Assembly (NCBI RefSeq): GCF_003054325.1
Contig: NZ_QBKU01000003.1
Span: forward strand, 310,001 to 374,000
Direction: 5' to 3'
Length of the DNA: 64,000 nucleotides
DNA from: Sulfitobacter mediterraneus
GTDB lineage: Bacteria; Pseudomonadota; Alphaproteobacteria; Rhodobacterales; Rhodobacteraceae
Shown here: positions 7,987 through 16,908 of the stretch, piece after piece
Layout: each line of letters starts with the position of its first letter
Numbering within the stretch: position 1 is the stretch's first letter
Translations under genes and position numbers: made by a program
The notes under the pieces: model-generated
The model's input: only the letters and a program-made list of their open reading frames with translations
What the model was told of the DNA's origin: nothing
The model's database searches: none

Positions 7987-10812
7987 ATGACAACATCCCA
8001 TCTTTCCAGCCAGATCACCCGCACGCCCCGCATCTTTGACAGCAGCCGCGCCGCCGATGCTGCGCCGTTGATTGACGGGTTTGACCCGGCTGTTGCGGCG
8101 CTGATCCAAGGGGCGGTTTCGGCTGCGCCCTACCTGATGGGCCTGCTGGAACGGGAGGCCGAATGGCTGCGCGGAGCAGTGGAAGATCCCGGCACGGCGG
8201 TGGATGCGGTGATCGCAGGCGCGGCAAAGCTTGCGGCGTCTGATCTGGCCGATGGGCTGCGCCGGGGCAAACGGCGGGTGGCCTTGATGGCAGCACTGGC
8301 GGATCTGGGCGGCGCGTGGTCACTGGAGCAGGTGACGGGGGCCTTGACCGATTATGCCGATGCGGCCTGCGGGGCGGCCCTGCGCGGCGGGTTGGCGGCA
8401 CAGATCCGGCGGGGCAAAATGCCGGGGCTGACGGAGGACGATCTGGCTGACGCGGGCGGCATGGTAGTGCTGGCCATGGGCAAGATGGGCGCGCATGAGC
8501 TGAACTACTCGTCTGACATCGACCTGATCTGCCTCTTTGATGAGACCCGCTTTGATCCAGATGATTTTCATGACGCGCGCACCGGATTTGTCCGGGCGAC
8601 CCGCGCAATGAGCGGCACGTTGAATGACCTGACGGCTGAAGGATATGTTTTTCGCACCGACCTGCGTTTGCGCCCTGATCCGGCGGTCACTCCGGTCTGT
8701 ATGGCGATGGAAGCGGCGGAGCGCTATTACGAATCGCTGGGCCGGACATGGGAACGCGCGGCCTATATCAAGGCGCGGCCTGCGGCGGGGGATCTCGCCG
8801 CAGGGGATCGGTTCCTCAAGGCGCTGCGGCCCTTTGTCTGGCGCAGGCATCTGGATTTTGCGGCCATTCAGGACGCCCATGACATGCGTCTGGCGATCCG
8901 CGAACACAAAGGGCTGGGCGGGCCGATCACTTTGCCGGGGCACAATATGAAGCTGGGGCGCGGCGGCATTCGCGAGATCGAGTTCTTCACCCAGACCCGC
9001 CAGTTGATCGCAGGCGGGCGCGATCCGGATCTGCAGCTGCGCGGCACCTGTGAGAGCTTGTCTGTGTTGGCGGATAAGGGCTGGGTGCCGCCCGATGTCG
9101 CGCAGGTTCTGGCCGATCACTACCGATACCACCGGACAGTGGAACACCGGGTGCAGATGGTGCGCGATGCACAGACCCACAATTTGCCGCAATCCCCCGA
9201 AGGTTTTGCGCGGCTTGCAGCGATGATGGACAAAGACCTGCCGGAACTTGAGGCAGACCTGCATGAGCGGCTCAGTGCGGTGCATGAGCTGACCGAAGGA
9301 TTCTTTGCCGCCTCCCGCGCCCCTGCGCCCGACGCCGCCAAAGAGGCCGCCGCCGATCATGTGTTTGATCATCAGGTGTTGGACCGCTGGCAAAGCTATC
9401 CGGCGCTCCGCTCTGAACGCGGGCTTGAGATCTTTGAGCGTCTGAAACCGGATCTTCTGGCGCGGCTGGCCCGCGCGGCGAAACCGGACGAGGCGTTGCT
9501 GGCCTTTGATGGCTTTCTCGCCGGACTGCCTGCGGGGGTGCAGTTGTTTTCGTTGCTCAAGGCCAATCCGCAATTGGCCGATCTATTGATTGATATCGTC
9601 AGCACCTCTCCGGCGCTGGCGGTGCATCTGTCGCGCAATGCTGGTGTGTTTGATGCGGTCATCGGCGGCGATTTCTTTAGCGATTGGCCGGGGCAAGGGG
9701 CCCTGACCGAGATGCTGGCCGAAACACTGGCGGCAGAACCTGACTATGAGGCGCAGTTGGACGGCACCCGCCGCTGGGCCCGTGAATGGCATTTCAGGAT
9801 CGGGGTGCATCTGCTGCGTGGACTGAGCGATGCAGCAACCGCAGGGCGTCAATATGCCGAACTGGCCCGCGCGGTTCTGACCGCGCTTTGGCCTGTGGTC
9901 ACGGCACAATTTGCCCTGCGCCACGGCCCGCCACCGGGGCGCGGTGCGGTGTTGCTCGGCATGGGTTCACTTGGGGCGGGGCGGCTGACCGCGACCTCTG
10001 ATCTGGATATGCTGGTGATCTATGACCCGGATGGGCAGGACAGCTCGGAGGGGAAGCGCCCGTTGGCTTCAAGGCTCTATTATGCGCGGCTGACCCAAGC
10101 GATGATCACCGCCATGACCGCACCAATGGCGCAGGGGCGGCTTTATGAAGTCGATATGCGGCTGCGCCCCTCTGGCAATCAGGGGCCGGTGGCCACCAGC
10201 CTGTCGAGCTTTGAAAGCTATCAAAAGGATGAGGCTTGGGTCTGGGAACATCTGGCATTGACGCGGGCCGATGTGGTGGCCGGTCCTGCCGCACTTAGCG
10301 CGGACGTTGCTGCCCTTTGTGCCGCAATCCTCCGTTCTGGCCGGCCAGGTGATCAGGTCTTGTCCGAAGTCGCCCAGATGCGCACCCGTATCAAAGCGGC
10401 CAAAGCCCCCGATGGCCCCTTTGACGCCAAGATCGGTGCGGGCCGGTTGCAAGACATCGAACTTTTTGCCCAAGCCGGGGCCTTGATGCAGGGCCGCGCG
10501 GCCCATGATATCGCCGATGGTCTGGGCGCGGGAAAGGCCTCAAAGGTGATCACGGCAGACCAACGGGCCGTGCTGCAACAGGCCTATGACCAATGTTGGA
10601 CCTTGCAATGCGCCGGGCGATTGTTATCCGCACATCCGGTGCAAACCGACAAATTGGGGCAGGCGGGGGAAAAATTCCTTGCCAGAACGTTGGGATGCGA
10701 CACTTTCGCGGATCTGGAGACGCAAATGACCCAGACCTACGCCGCCGCGGCCGAAATGATCGACACGGCCCTGCCAGTGCCGCCCACAAATCAAGCCAAT
10801 GAGGCGACATGA
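7987..10812 (+). CDS. glnE: Bifunctional glutamine synthetase adenylyltransferase/deadenylase
   Basis: Adds or removes AMP on glutamine synthetase in response to PII, tuning nitrogen assimilation. The protein has 941 aa and two nucleotidyltransferase domains. The N-terminal deadenylase core has NYSSDIDLI with Asp177 and Asp179; the C-terminal adenylyltransferase core has TSDLDMLVIYD with Asp672 and Asp674; both sets of metal-binding aspartates are intact. GRGGIREIEFF and AGRLQDIELFAQ mark the linked helical regions. The start at 7987 is the closest ATG after AGGGG; one at 7957 is possible but would overlap ybaK. Its stop overlaps the next start by four bases. Confidence 0.93.
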   Translation: MTTSHLSSQITRTPRIFDSSRAADAAPLIDGFDPAVAALIQGAVSAAPYLMGLLEREAEWLRGAVEDPGTAVDAVIAGAAKLAASDLADGLRRGKRRVALMAALADLGGAWSLEQVTGALTDYADAACGAALRGGLAAQIRRGKMPGLTEDDLADAGGMVVLAMGKMGAHELNYSSDIDLICLFDETRFDPDDFHDARTGFVRATRAMSGTLNDLTAEGYVFRTDLRLRPDPAVTPVCMAMEAAERYYESLGRTWERAAYIKARPAAGDLAAGDRFLKALRPFVWRRHLDFAAIQDAHDMRLAIREHKGLGGPITLPGHNMKLGRGGIREIEFFTQTRQLIAGGRDPDLQLRGTCESLSVLADKGWVPPDVAQVLADHYRYHRTVEHRVQMVRDAQTHNLPQSPEGFARLAAMMDKDLPELEADLHERLSAVHELTEGFFAASRAPAPDAAKEAAADHVFDHQVLDRWQSYPALRSERGLEIFERLKPDLLARLARAAKPDEALLAFDGFLAGLPAGVQLFSLLKANPQLADLLIDIVSTSPALAVHLSRNAGVFDAVIGGDFFSDWPGQGALTEMLAETLAAEPDYEAQLDGTRRWAREWHFRIGVHLLRGLSDAATAGRQYAELARAVLTALWPVVTAQFALRHGPPPGRGAVLLGMGSLGAGRLTATSDLDMLVIYDPDGQDSSEGKRPLASRLYYARLTQAMITAMTAPMAQGRLYEVDMRLRPSGNQGPVATSLSSFESYQKDEAWVWEHLALTRADVVAGPAALSADVAALCAAILRSGRPGDQVLSEVAQMRTRIKAAKAPDGPFDAKIGAGRLQDIELFAQAGALMQGRAAHDIADGLGAGKASKVITADQRAVLQQAYDQCWTLQCAGRLLSAHPVQTDKLGQAGEKFLARTLGCDTFADLETQMTQTYAAAAEMIDTALPVPPTNQANEAT

Positions 10813-11081
10813 AAAAAGGTGATGAAATGGACCCCAAAGGCCTGATTTTCGAAGCGTATCGCATGGATGGAATTTCAGCGGCGGAATGCCGGACGATCTT
10901 TCTCGATTGGGCGCTGTCTTTGCCGACAGGGCAAGATACGATCACCAGCCTTGGGGTTCTGCTTGGTCGCTACGGGGACGACTTTCCCGATCACCCGATG
11001 ACCCAGATCCTGACCGATGGACGCACCTCGATGAATGCCCCGCGCCGCCGCGGCGGGTGGCGCAGCCGCACGCGCAACTGA
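10809..11081 (+). CDS. Small conserved protein coupled to glnE
   Basis: 90 aa, beginning with an ATGA overlap with the glnE stop, so translation is probably coupled. A second start at 10827 (MDPKGLIFEAYRMDG) has its own upstream purine-rich stretch and may be the real one. The first 70 residues look like a small helical domain (AAECRTIFLDWALSLP); the tail is very basic (PRRRGGWRSRTRN). I recall similar proteins after glnE in other Rhodobacterales, but know no function. No signal peptide or membrane segment is present. Confidence 0.7.
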   Translation: MKKGDEMDPKGLIFEAYRMDGISAAECRTIFLDWALSLPTGQDTITSLGVLLGRYGDDFPDHPMTQILTDGRTSMNAPRRRGGWRSRTRN

Positions 11082-11262
11082 TCCTACAAGGCCGATCTGA
11101 CGGGCGGGCCCGTGCGGCAGTCATTGCGGCACCGGGCGCCGCAGAAGCCTTGGGAACGCCCCGCTCTTTCACAGATTACGCCCAATTCTCGCCCTCATTG
11201 CCCGGCATTTGTTTCAATGTGAAGTGAAATAGCCTGCGGCGATACGCCAAAGCGAGGATGAC

Positions 11263-11895
11263 ATGAAAACATTGAAATTGATCGGGGTATTGGCCTTGGG
11301 CGCGATGACCGCCGCCTGCGCCCAACTGCCGGATGTAACCAGCCGGAACGCACCGTTTGAAGCAACCGAACCGTTGCTTGGCTCGTCGCCTTTGGTGACG
11401 GAATCGGTGGCGCAAAAACAATTGCCCTATTCGATGAATGTCACAGAGATCAACGTCCGCGCCCCGCGCAGTCTGACCGTCTCTGAAGCCAATGTGTTTT
11501 ATCCTCGCGGCGATATCGTCTGGCGCGGTGATCCGATTGGCGACCGCTACGAACAGATCGAAACGATCTTTGCTGATGCCTTTGCCAAGGGCACAGCAAA
11601 TATGAACGGCACAGTGCCGGTGGTGCTGGACGTGGAAATCGCACGGTTCCATTCGGTGAGCGAGAAAACCCGCTATTTCGCCAGCGGCGTGCATAATCTT
11701 GAGTTTATCCTGACCGTCCGCAGCGCCGACACAGGCATCGCATTGGCCCAGCCGCGCAAGGTGTCTGCAAACCTGAATGCATTCGGTGGGCAGGCCGCGA
11801 TTGAGGCGGACCGGGCAGGGCACACTCAAAAGGTTCGGATCACCGGCTATCTTGCCCAGGTGATCCAAGAGGAACTGGCCAAACCAAGCGTTTGA
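11263..11895 (+). CDS. DUF6778-like lipoprotein
   Basis: 210 aa with a type II signal peptide: MKTLKLIGVLALGAMTAAC, with the lipid-bearing cysteine at residue 19. The mature part contains a beta-rich core (VPVVLDVEIARFHSVSEKTRYFASG, NLEFILTVRSADTG) that resembles small alphaproteobacterial outer-envelope lipoproteins of the DUF6778 family. Function is unknown. The start has GAGG 5-8 bases upstream. A terminator-like hairpin follows at 11970-11990 and overlaps the next gene's start. Confidence 0.78.
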   Translation: MKTLKLIGVLALGAMTAACAQLPDVTSRNAPFEATEPLLGSSPLVTESVAQKQLPYSMNVTEINVRAPRSLTVSEANVFYPRGDIVWRGDPIGDRYEQIETIFADAFAKGTANMNGTVPVVLDVEIARFHSVSEKTRYFASGVHNLEFILTVRSADTGIALAQPRKVSANLNAFGGQAAIEADRAGHTQKVRITGYLAQVIQEELAKPSV

Positions 11896-11969
11896 GGGGC
11901 CACGCATTGGGGGCAATGCGAGACCACCACAAAATCGGCGCTTTCGTTAAAGGCCAGAACCCACTAGAG

Positions 11970-11996
11970 GGGGCGCTATGACAGCGCCCCTTTCTT
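11970..11996 (+). terminator. Terminator-like hairpin holding the next gene's start codon
   Basis: GGGGCGCT (11970-11977) and AGCGCCCC (11983-11990) make a perfect 8-bp stem, followed by TTTCTT. The 5-base loop, ATGAC, contains the start codon of the downstream methyltransferase. It may end the lipoprotein transcript, control initiation of the methyltransferase, or both. Confidence 0.6.
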
Positions 11997-13189
11997 CATC
12001 CGCCTCACTGCCGGTCGTCCGCCTTTTGCCAAAGGCCAACGCCCGCGCCATCCGCCACGGCTTCCCTTGGGTCTATGCCAATGAAATGGTATTGGACCGC
12101 CGGACCAAAAAGCTTGCCCCAGGCACATTGGCCCGTCTCGAAGATGACGCCCGCCAGCCGATGGGCCTCGTGTCGATCAATCCGACGTCAAAGATTATTG
12201 CCCGGATGCTGGATCAGAATCCGGAGGCGGTAATTGATCAGGCGTGGTTTGAAGCACATATCGCCCGCGCTTTGGCTTTGCGGTCGCAATTGTACGATGC
12301 CCCCTATTATCGTTTGATCCACGCCGAGGCCGATGGCCTGCCGGGTGTTATTATTGACCGGTTCGGCGATACATGCGTGGTGCAACCTAACGCGGCATGG
12401 GCCGATGCACTGCTGGACCCGCTCTGTGCGGCGCTGACGGCGGTGACGGGCATAACCAACATCCTGAAGAACGCAGGGGGGCGCACGCGCACCCTTGAGG
12501 GGCTTGATGATGTCTCTGCGGTTTTGCGCGGTGCGGCCCCCGATGCGGCGCTGCTCGTGCCGATGAACGGCGCGACCTATATGGCGGACCTGACCGGCGG
12601 GCAGAAAACCGGCTTGTTTTACGACCAAAGACCCAACCACAGCTTTATTGCAAACCTCAGCAAAGACGCACGGGTTCTCGATGTGTTTTCCCATGTTGGC
12701 GGTTTTTCACTCGCTGCTTTGGCAAATGGTGCAACCTCTGCGTTGGCCGTGGACGGATCTGCGCCCGCATTGGAACTGGCCGAAGCCGGTGCCAAGGCGA
12801 TGGGAATGCAAGACAAATTCACGACCCGTCAAGGCGATGCCTTTGACACGCTGGCCGCCCTGCGTGGGGAAGCTGCGCAATTTGATGTGGTGATCTGTGA
12901 TCCCCCTGCCTTTGCCCCATCGCGCAATGCATTGGAGGCCGGTTTGCGGGCCTATGAAAAGATTGCGCGTCTGGCTGCACCATTGGTGGCGGAAAACGGT
13001 ATTCTGGCGCTGTGTTCCTGTTCGCATGCGGCAGATCTGGCGCAGTTCCGCAACGCGTCTGTGCGGGGCATTGGGCGGGCCGGACGGCGGGCCATCATGT
13101 TGCACACCGGCTTTGCCGGACCGGACCATCCGCAGCTGCCACAACTGGCCGAAAGTGGCTATTTGAAATCGCTGTTCTTCCGCCTGTGA
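11978..13189 (+). CDS. Class I SAM-dependent rRNA methyltransferase (RlmI type)
   Basis: 403 aa, COG1092 architecture: an N-terminal PUA-like RNA-binding part (KANARAIRHGFPWVYANE, APGTLARLED), a middle EEHEE-type part with TGGQKTGLFYDQRPN, and a Rossmann methyltransferase with VLDVFSHVGGFSLAALANGA (SAM motif I) and VVICDPPAFAPS (motif IV). LCSCSH supplies the late cysteine motif of 5-methylcytosine enzymes. The likely product is m5C in 23S rRNA, by family inference. Only one ATG fits the N-terminus, and it lies in a hairpin loop. The gene overlaps the PIN gene by four bases (GTGA). Rhodobacterales genomes name this pair RSP_2647/RSP_2648 families. Confidence 0.9.
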   Translation: MTAPLSSSASLPVVRLLPKANARAIRHGFPWVYANEMVLDRRTKKLAPGTLARLEDDARQPMGLVSINPTSKIIARMLDQNPEAVIDQAWFEAHIARALALRSQLYDAPYYRLIHAEADGLPGVIIDRFGDTCVVQPNAAWADALLDPLCAALTAVTGITNILKNAGGRTRTLEGLDDVSAVLRGAAPDAALLVPMNGATYMADLTGGQKTGLFYDQRPNHSFIANLSKDARVLDVFSHVGGFSLAALANGATSALAVDGSAPALELAEAGAKAMGMQDKFTTRQGDAFDTLAALRGEAAQFDVVICDPPAFAPSRNALEAGLRAYEKIARLAAPLVAENGILALCSCSHAADLAQFRNASVRGIGRAGRRAIMLHTGFAGPDHPQLPQLAESGYLKSLFFRL

Positions 13190-13737
13190 GCGGACCGCGC
13201 ATCCTGATTGACACCTGCGTGCTTTACCCCACGGTGATGCGCGAAGTGGTGCTTGGGGTGGCGGCAACGGGCGCGTTTGAACCGATATGGTCGGCGCGAA
13301 TCCTCGAAGAATGGGCCCGCGCCGCGATCAAACTTGGCCCCGAAGGCGAGGCGCAGGCCCGCGCGGAAATTGCGCTGCTGCGCGACCGTTGGCCAAAGGC
13401 CGAGCGCCCCGCAGCACACGGTCTTGCCGCCCGGCTCTGGTTGCCGGATGCGGACGACATTCATGTCTTGGCAGTTGCGGTGGATGCGGGCGCCGATATG
13501 ATCATGACCCTGAACGCAAAGGATTTTCCTCGCGGTACATTGGCCGAAGAGGGCCTCGAACGGGTCGATCCCGACAGTTATCTCATGCAGCTTTGGCCCG
13601 AGCATGACATCGCCATCCGCGCAGTGTCTGAACGGGTGTTAAACACCGCGCAACAGATGTCTGGCCGCGACTGGGATATGCGCGGGTTGCTGAAAAAGGC
13701 CCGTCTGCCGCGTTTGGCAAAGGCGCTGACGCAGTAA
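13186..13737 (+). CDS. PIN domain protein coupled to the RNA methyltransferase
   Basis: 183 aa PIN-type nuclease fold. The GTG start at 13186 overlaps the upstream TGA, which implies translational coupling; the frame upstream of it is only a shadow of the methyltransferase. Acidic positions fit the PIN site: Asp in ILIDTCVLYP (first strand), Glu in LEEWAR, and DADDIHVLAVAV followed by MTLNAKDFP. It is longer than a VapC toxin and has no antitoxin next to it. A role in RNA processing or turnover together with the methyltransferase is inference from the fused-operon arrangement. Confidence 0.85.
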   Translation: MSGPRILIDTCVLYPTVMREVVLGVAATGAFEPIWSARILEEWARAAIKLGPEGEAQARAEIALLRDRWPKAERPAAHGLAARLWLPDADDIHVLAVAVDAGADMIMTLNAKDFPRGTLAEEGLERVDPDSYLMQLWPEHDIAIRAVSERVLNTAQQMSGRDWDMRGLLKKARLPRLAKALTQ

Positions 13738-13751
13738 CGACCCAATCTGAA

Positions 13752-14444
13752 TTACCGGTCCGCCTTGTCCCAACGCGCCTCAAGCCTGCGCAGGGCCGCA
13801 ATCCGCTCGTTGGTTTTTGGATGGCTAAGCAACCACGCAGGGGCGGTACCGTGGTTGGATTGGGTCAGCCCCTCCAGCTTTTCAAACAGGGAAATTTGCG
13901 GTGCGATGCCAATCCCGGCCTTGGTCAAAAGCGCGGCGGCATAGGCATCTGCCTCGTATTCATCGCCGCGCGACAGCCGTGCCGCAAGAAGGGTCGTGAG
14001 CATATTGGCGATCCAGACCCCTGCAAACGGAATAAACCGGCCCAGAACCATCGCCAGCACCGTGCGCATGGCGTTTTGCCCGGAAAAGTCGATCATGCGG
14101 CGGCGCGAATGGCCAAGTGCCACATGGCCCAACTCATGGGCGATCACGCTGGCCAATTCTTCGGCCGTGACTTCGCCTGCGCGAAACCGTTTGTAAAAGC
14201 CGCGCGTGATGAAGATACGACCGTCCGGCGCGGCCAAACCGTTGACCGGATCAATCTCATAGATATGTACCTTGATCCGCGGCAGATCGAGGGCCTTTGC
14301 CATCCGGTCTGACATATCCTTGAGCGCAGGGTCGGCAAGCGGGGTTGAACGCGCGTCAAGCTCACGCGCCGTACGCCAGGCAGAAAAGCGATACATCGCA
14401 AGGGCATAGGCTACGGCCAGAAGGATGGGTAAGACGCGGATCAT
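13752..14444 (-). CDS. M48 family zinc metallopeptidase
   Basis: 230 aa. One N-terminal hydrophobic helix (residues 2-19) anchors it in the inner membrane or acts as a signal. The catalytic HELGH is at residues 103-107, and the third zinc ligand is expected in DEYEADAYA. DPVNGLAAPDGRIFITRG is the usual substrate-cleft strand, and HPKTNERIAAL the typical M48 end. A second weak hydrophobic stretch (FIPFAGVWIANMLTTLLAA) follows the active site. It is likely a protein quality-control peptidase. It follows the P450 gene by 48 bases on the same strand and converges with the PIN gene. Confidence 0.9.
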   Translation of the reverse strand: MIRVLPILLAVAYALAMYRFSAWRTARELDARSTPLADPALKDMSDRMAKALDLPRIKVHIYEIDPVNGLAAPDGRIFITRGFYKRFRAGEVTAEELASVIAHELGHVALGHSRRRMIDFSGQNAMRTVLAMVLGRFIPFAGVWIANMLTTLLAARLSRGDEYEADAYAAALLTKAGIGIAPQISLFEKLEGLTQSNHGTAPAWLLSHPKTNERIAALRRLEARWDKADR

Positions 14445-14492
14445 AACATCAATATGGGGTCTGCGGCGCGGCGGGCAAGGGCGCGAGCTGTA

Positions 14493-15650
14493 CTACCACG
14501 TGACTGGCACAGAGGTTGGTCCGCGAAACGCCCAACCGGCAAAGGGGGCAGGCCCGGCCAGCTGCATCTGCGGAAATCGGTCAAGGATCACCGGCACAGC
14601 ATACTGTGCCACCAAGGTGCGGGCCGCCGCAGCACCGGCGCAGAAATGCGGGCCCGCGCCAAACGGGATTGCAGCGGAGGTATCGCGGGACAGATCAAAT
14701 TGATCGGCATTGGCAAAATGGTCGGCATCCCGGCAGGCTGAGCCGAACATCAAGAACACCCGATCCCCCGGCTCAAACGTCACGCCTGCAACAGTATCGG
14801 CTCGCGCCACCATGCGCGGGGCCATCTGTATGGGGGCAACCAGCCGCGTATATTCAGAAAACGCCTCTGACATTGTGGCATCACCTGATGTGATCAGGGC
14901 ACGTTGATCGGGATGGGCAAGCAAGGCCCATAACAGGCCCGCAATCGCATCTCGCGGCTCATTCTGACCGCCGCCGATGATCACCTTGATGTTGGCGGCA
15001 ATCGAGGGCAGGGGCATCTCCGCTCTATCCAGCACGCTGAGGATCGACGGATCAGGCGCGGCGCGGACCTGCGGCAACCGTTCCGCAATTGCATCATCCA
15101 CACGGGTTGAGGCTGCAAGCCCGGTTGCCTCAACCATTGGGTTTGCGGCATAATTGGCAATGGCATCAATCATTTGCTGGCTTGCGGCATCCATCTCCTC
15201 TGGGGTCATGCAGGTCAATCCCGTCATGGCACAAAGCGCGGCACCAGAGACCGGCATTGCAAAATCGCGGACAAGATCGCAGCCGCCCAGCGGCGCCAGC
15301 TGATCAAGCCGGTCAGACACGATCTGTTCAAACCGCGGCGCCCAGTGATCGGCCACCGTGCGCGGGCTGAGCGCGGGAAACAACGCGCGACGTTCCGTGC
15401 CATGCGGCTCACCATCGCGGCGCATCATGTTCAGACCCATGATTTGTTCCATCAAACCGCCCGGTTGGACGGAGGAAAACACATCGATCCGCTTTTCCTC
15501 GCGGTGAATGTCGTCGCGCCGGGTCAGCAGGGTCGCGCCCAGTTCAGGCACAAAGGTGATCGGCGTCTTGGCCCGCATCTGCGCCAGCACCGGATAGGGA
15601 TCAGCGGTGAACGCGGCAGGGTCGATATGGGTGACGGGGGCATCTGACAT
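14493..15650 (-). CDS. Cytochrome P450
   Basis: 385 aa, soluble bacterial P450. The heme-binding loop FGAGPHFCAGAAAA places the cysteine ligand at residue 337, and EYTRLVAPIQMAPRMV holds the ExxR-like K-helix region in modified form (EYTRL). The I-helix reads GGGQNEPRDAI, so the usual acid-threonine pair is replaced by Glu-Pro. The missing threonine is unusual for a monooxygenase and may mark a subgroup with altered proton delivery. No ferredoxin or reductase gene lies nearby, so redox partners must come from elsewhere. Substrate is unknown. Confidence 0.9.
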   Translation of the reverse strand: MSDAPVTHIDPAAFTADPYPVLAQMRAKTPITFVPELGATLLTRRDDIHREEKRIDVFSSVQPGGLMEQIMGLNMMRRDGEPHGTERRALFPALSPRTVADHWAPRFEQIVSDRLDQLAPLGGCDLVRDFAMPVSGAALCAMTGLTCMTPEEMDAASQQMIDAIANYAANPMVEATGLAASTRVDDAIAERLPQVRAAPDPSILSVLDRAEMPLPSIAANIKVIIGGGQNEPRDAIAGLLWALLAHPDQRALITSGDATMSEAFSEYTRLVAPIQMAPRMVARADTVAGVTFEPGDRVFLMFGSACRDADHFANADQFDLSRDTSAAIPFGAGPHFCAGAAAARTLVAQYAVPVILDRFPQMQLAGPAPFAGWAFRGPTSVPVTW

Positions 15651-15710
15651 GGGCCAAGCCTAGTGGGGAATGGCAGGGCGGCCAAGGGGCTGTAGAGGGA
15701 TAAGCGTTCT

Positions 15711-16898
15711 CTAGCGGGTCAATTCCTTGATCCCGCGTGACAGCCCCTCAAGGGTCATGGGCACCATGGCATCAGGGCCGAAAATCTCTTGGATCATGGT
15801 GATCGACTGGGTGTATTGCCAGTATTTTTCAGGCACCGGATTGATCCAGAGACTGCTTTTCCACTGCTCGCGCACCCGGTTCAGCCAGACCGATCCCGCT
15901 TCAGCGTTCCAGTGTTCATTGGCGCCGCCCGGGTAGGCGATCTCGTATGGTGACATGGAGGCGTCACCAACAAAAATACATTTATAATCGGGCCCATAGG
16001 TGTGCAGGATGTCCATCGTGCTTTCTTGTGCATCCCAGCGGCGGCGGTTGTCGCGCCACACGCCTTCGTAAAGGCAATTGTGGAAATAGAAATGCTCAAG
16101 ATGTTTGAATTCGGCCTTGGCGGCTGAAAACAGTTCCTCCACCACCTTGATATGCGGATCCATAGAGCCGCCGACGTCGAGAAACAGCAAAACCTTGACC
16201 GCATTGCGCCGCTCTGGCCGGGTTTTCACGTCAAGGTATCCATGTTCGGCGGTGGAGCGGATCGTGCCGTTCAGATCCAGCTCTTCGTCCGCGCCGTCCC
16301 TTGCCCAGCGGCGCAAGCGTTTCAGGGCCACCTTGATGTTGCGTGTGCCCAGCTCAACGGTGTCGTCCAGATTGCGAAACTCGCGTTTGTCCCAAACCTT
16401 GACCGCCCTTTGATGGCGCGATTCCTTCTGGCCAATCCTCACCCCTTCGGGATTGTAGCCATAGGCACCAAACGGCGAGGTGCCAGCGGTTCCGACCCAT
16501 TTGTTGCCGCCCTGATGGCGGCCTTTTTGTTCCTCAAGGCGCTGTTTGAGGGTCTCCATCAATTTGTCAAAGCCCCCCATGGCTTCGATTTCGGCCATTT
16601 CTTCGGGGCTCAGATGCTTTTCCGCCATCTTCTCAAGCCACTCTTGGGGAATGTCCACGGCCTCCAGCACATCGTCAAAGCTGATATTCTCAAGCCCCTT
16701 GAATGCGGCGGAAAAGGCCTGATCAAATTTGTCGATGTTACGCTCGTCTTTGACCATGGAAATCCGGGCGAGATAGTAAAACGCCTCAACGTCGTAGGTT
16801 GCCAGACCGGCAGACATGCCATCCAGAAACGCCAGAAATTCGCGCATGGATACCGGCACTTTGTGGCGGCGTAATTGGTCAAAGAAAGGCAGGAACAT
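15711..16898 (-). CDS. VWA domain protein, CoxE-like (MoxR partner)
   Basis: 395 aa. The ATG at 16898 was preferred over an upstream in-frame TTG because TGAGG lies before it and family members begin MFLPFFxxLR. The N-terminal helical half (REFLAFLDGM, LSPEEMAEIEAMGG) is followed by a von Willebrand A domain. Its metal site reads FLDVGGSMD, with Gly where the first Ser of DxSxS is usual; I believe this is common in the COG3825 branch. Family members work with MoxR ATPases in maturation of other proteins. Here the MoxR gene lies upstream on the same strand, separated by DUF2927 and a small membrane protein. Confidence 0.88.
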   Translation of the reverse strand: MFLPFFDQLRRHKVPVSMREFLAFLDGMSAGLATYDVEAFYYLARISMVKDERNIDKFDQAFSAAFKGLENISFDDVLEAVDIPQEWLEKMAEKHLSPEEMAEIEAMGGFDKLMETLKQRLEEQKGRHQGGNKWVGTAGTSPFGAYGYNPEGVRIGQKESRHQRAVKVWDKREFRNLDDTVELGTRNIKVALKRLRRWARDGADEELDLNGTIRSTAEHGYLDVKTRPERRNAVKVLLFLDVGGSMDPHIKVVEELFSAAKAEFKHLEHFYFHNCLYEGVWRDNRRRWDAQESTMDILHTYGPDYKCIFVGDASMSPYEIAYPGGANEHWNAEAGSVWLNRVREQWKSSLWINPVPEKYWQYTQSITMIQEIFGPDAMVPMTLEGLSRGIKELTR

Positions 16899-16908
16899 CC
16901 GCTTTGCC

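Noticed and set aside
13186-13737. VapC-type toxin of a toxin-antitoxin pair
   Set aside because: Too long, no antitoxin gene next to it, and coupled to an RNA methyltransferase instead.
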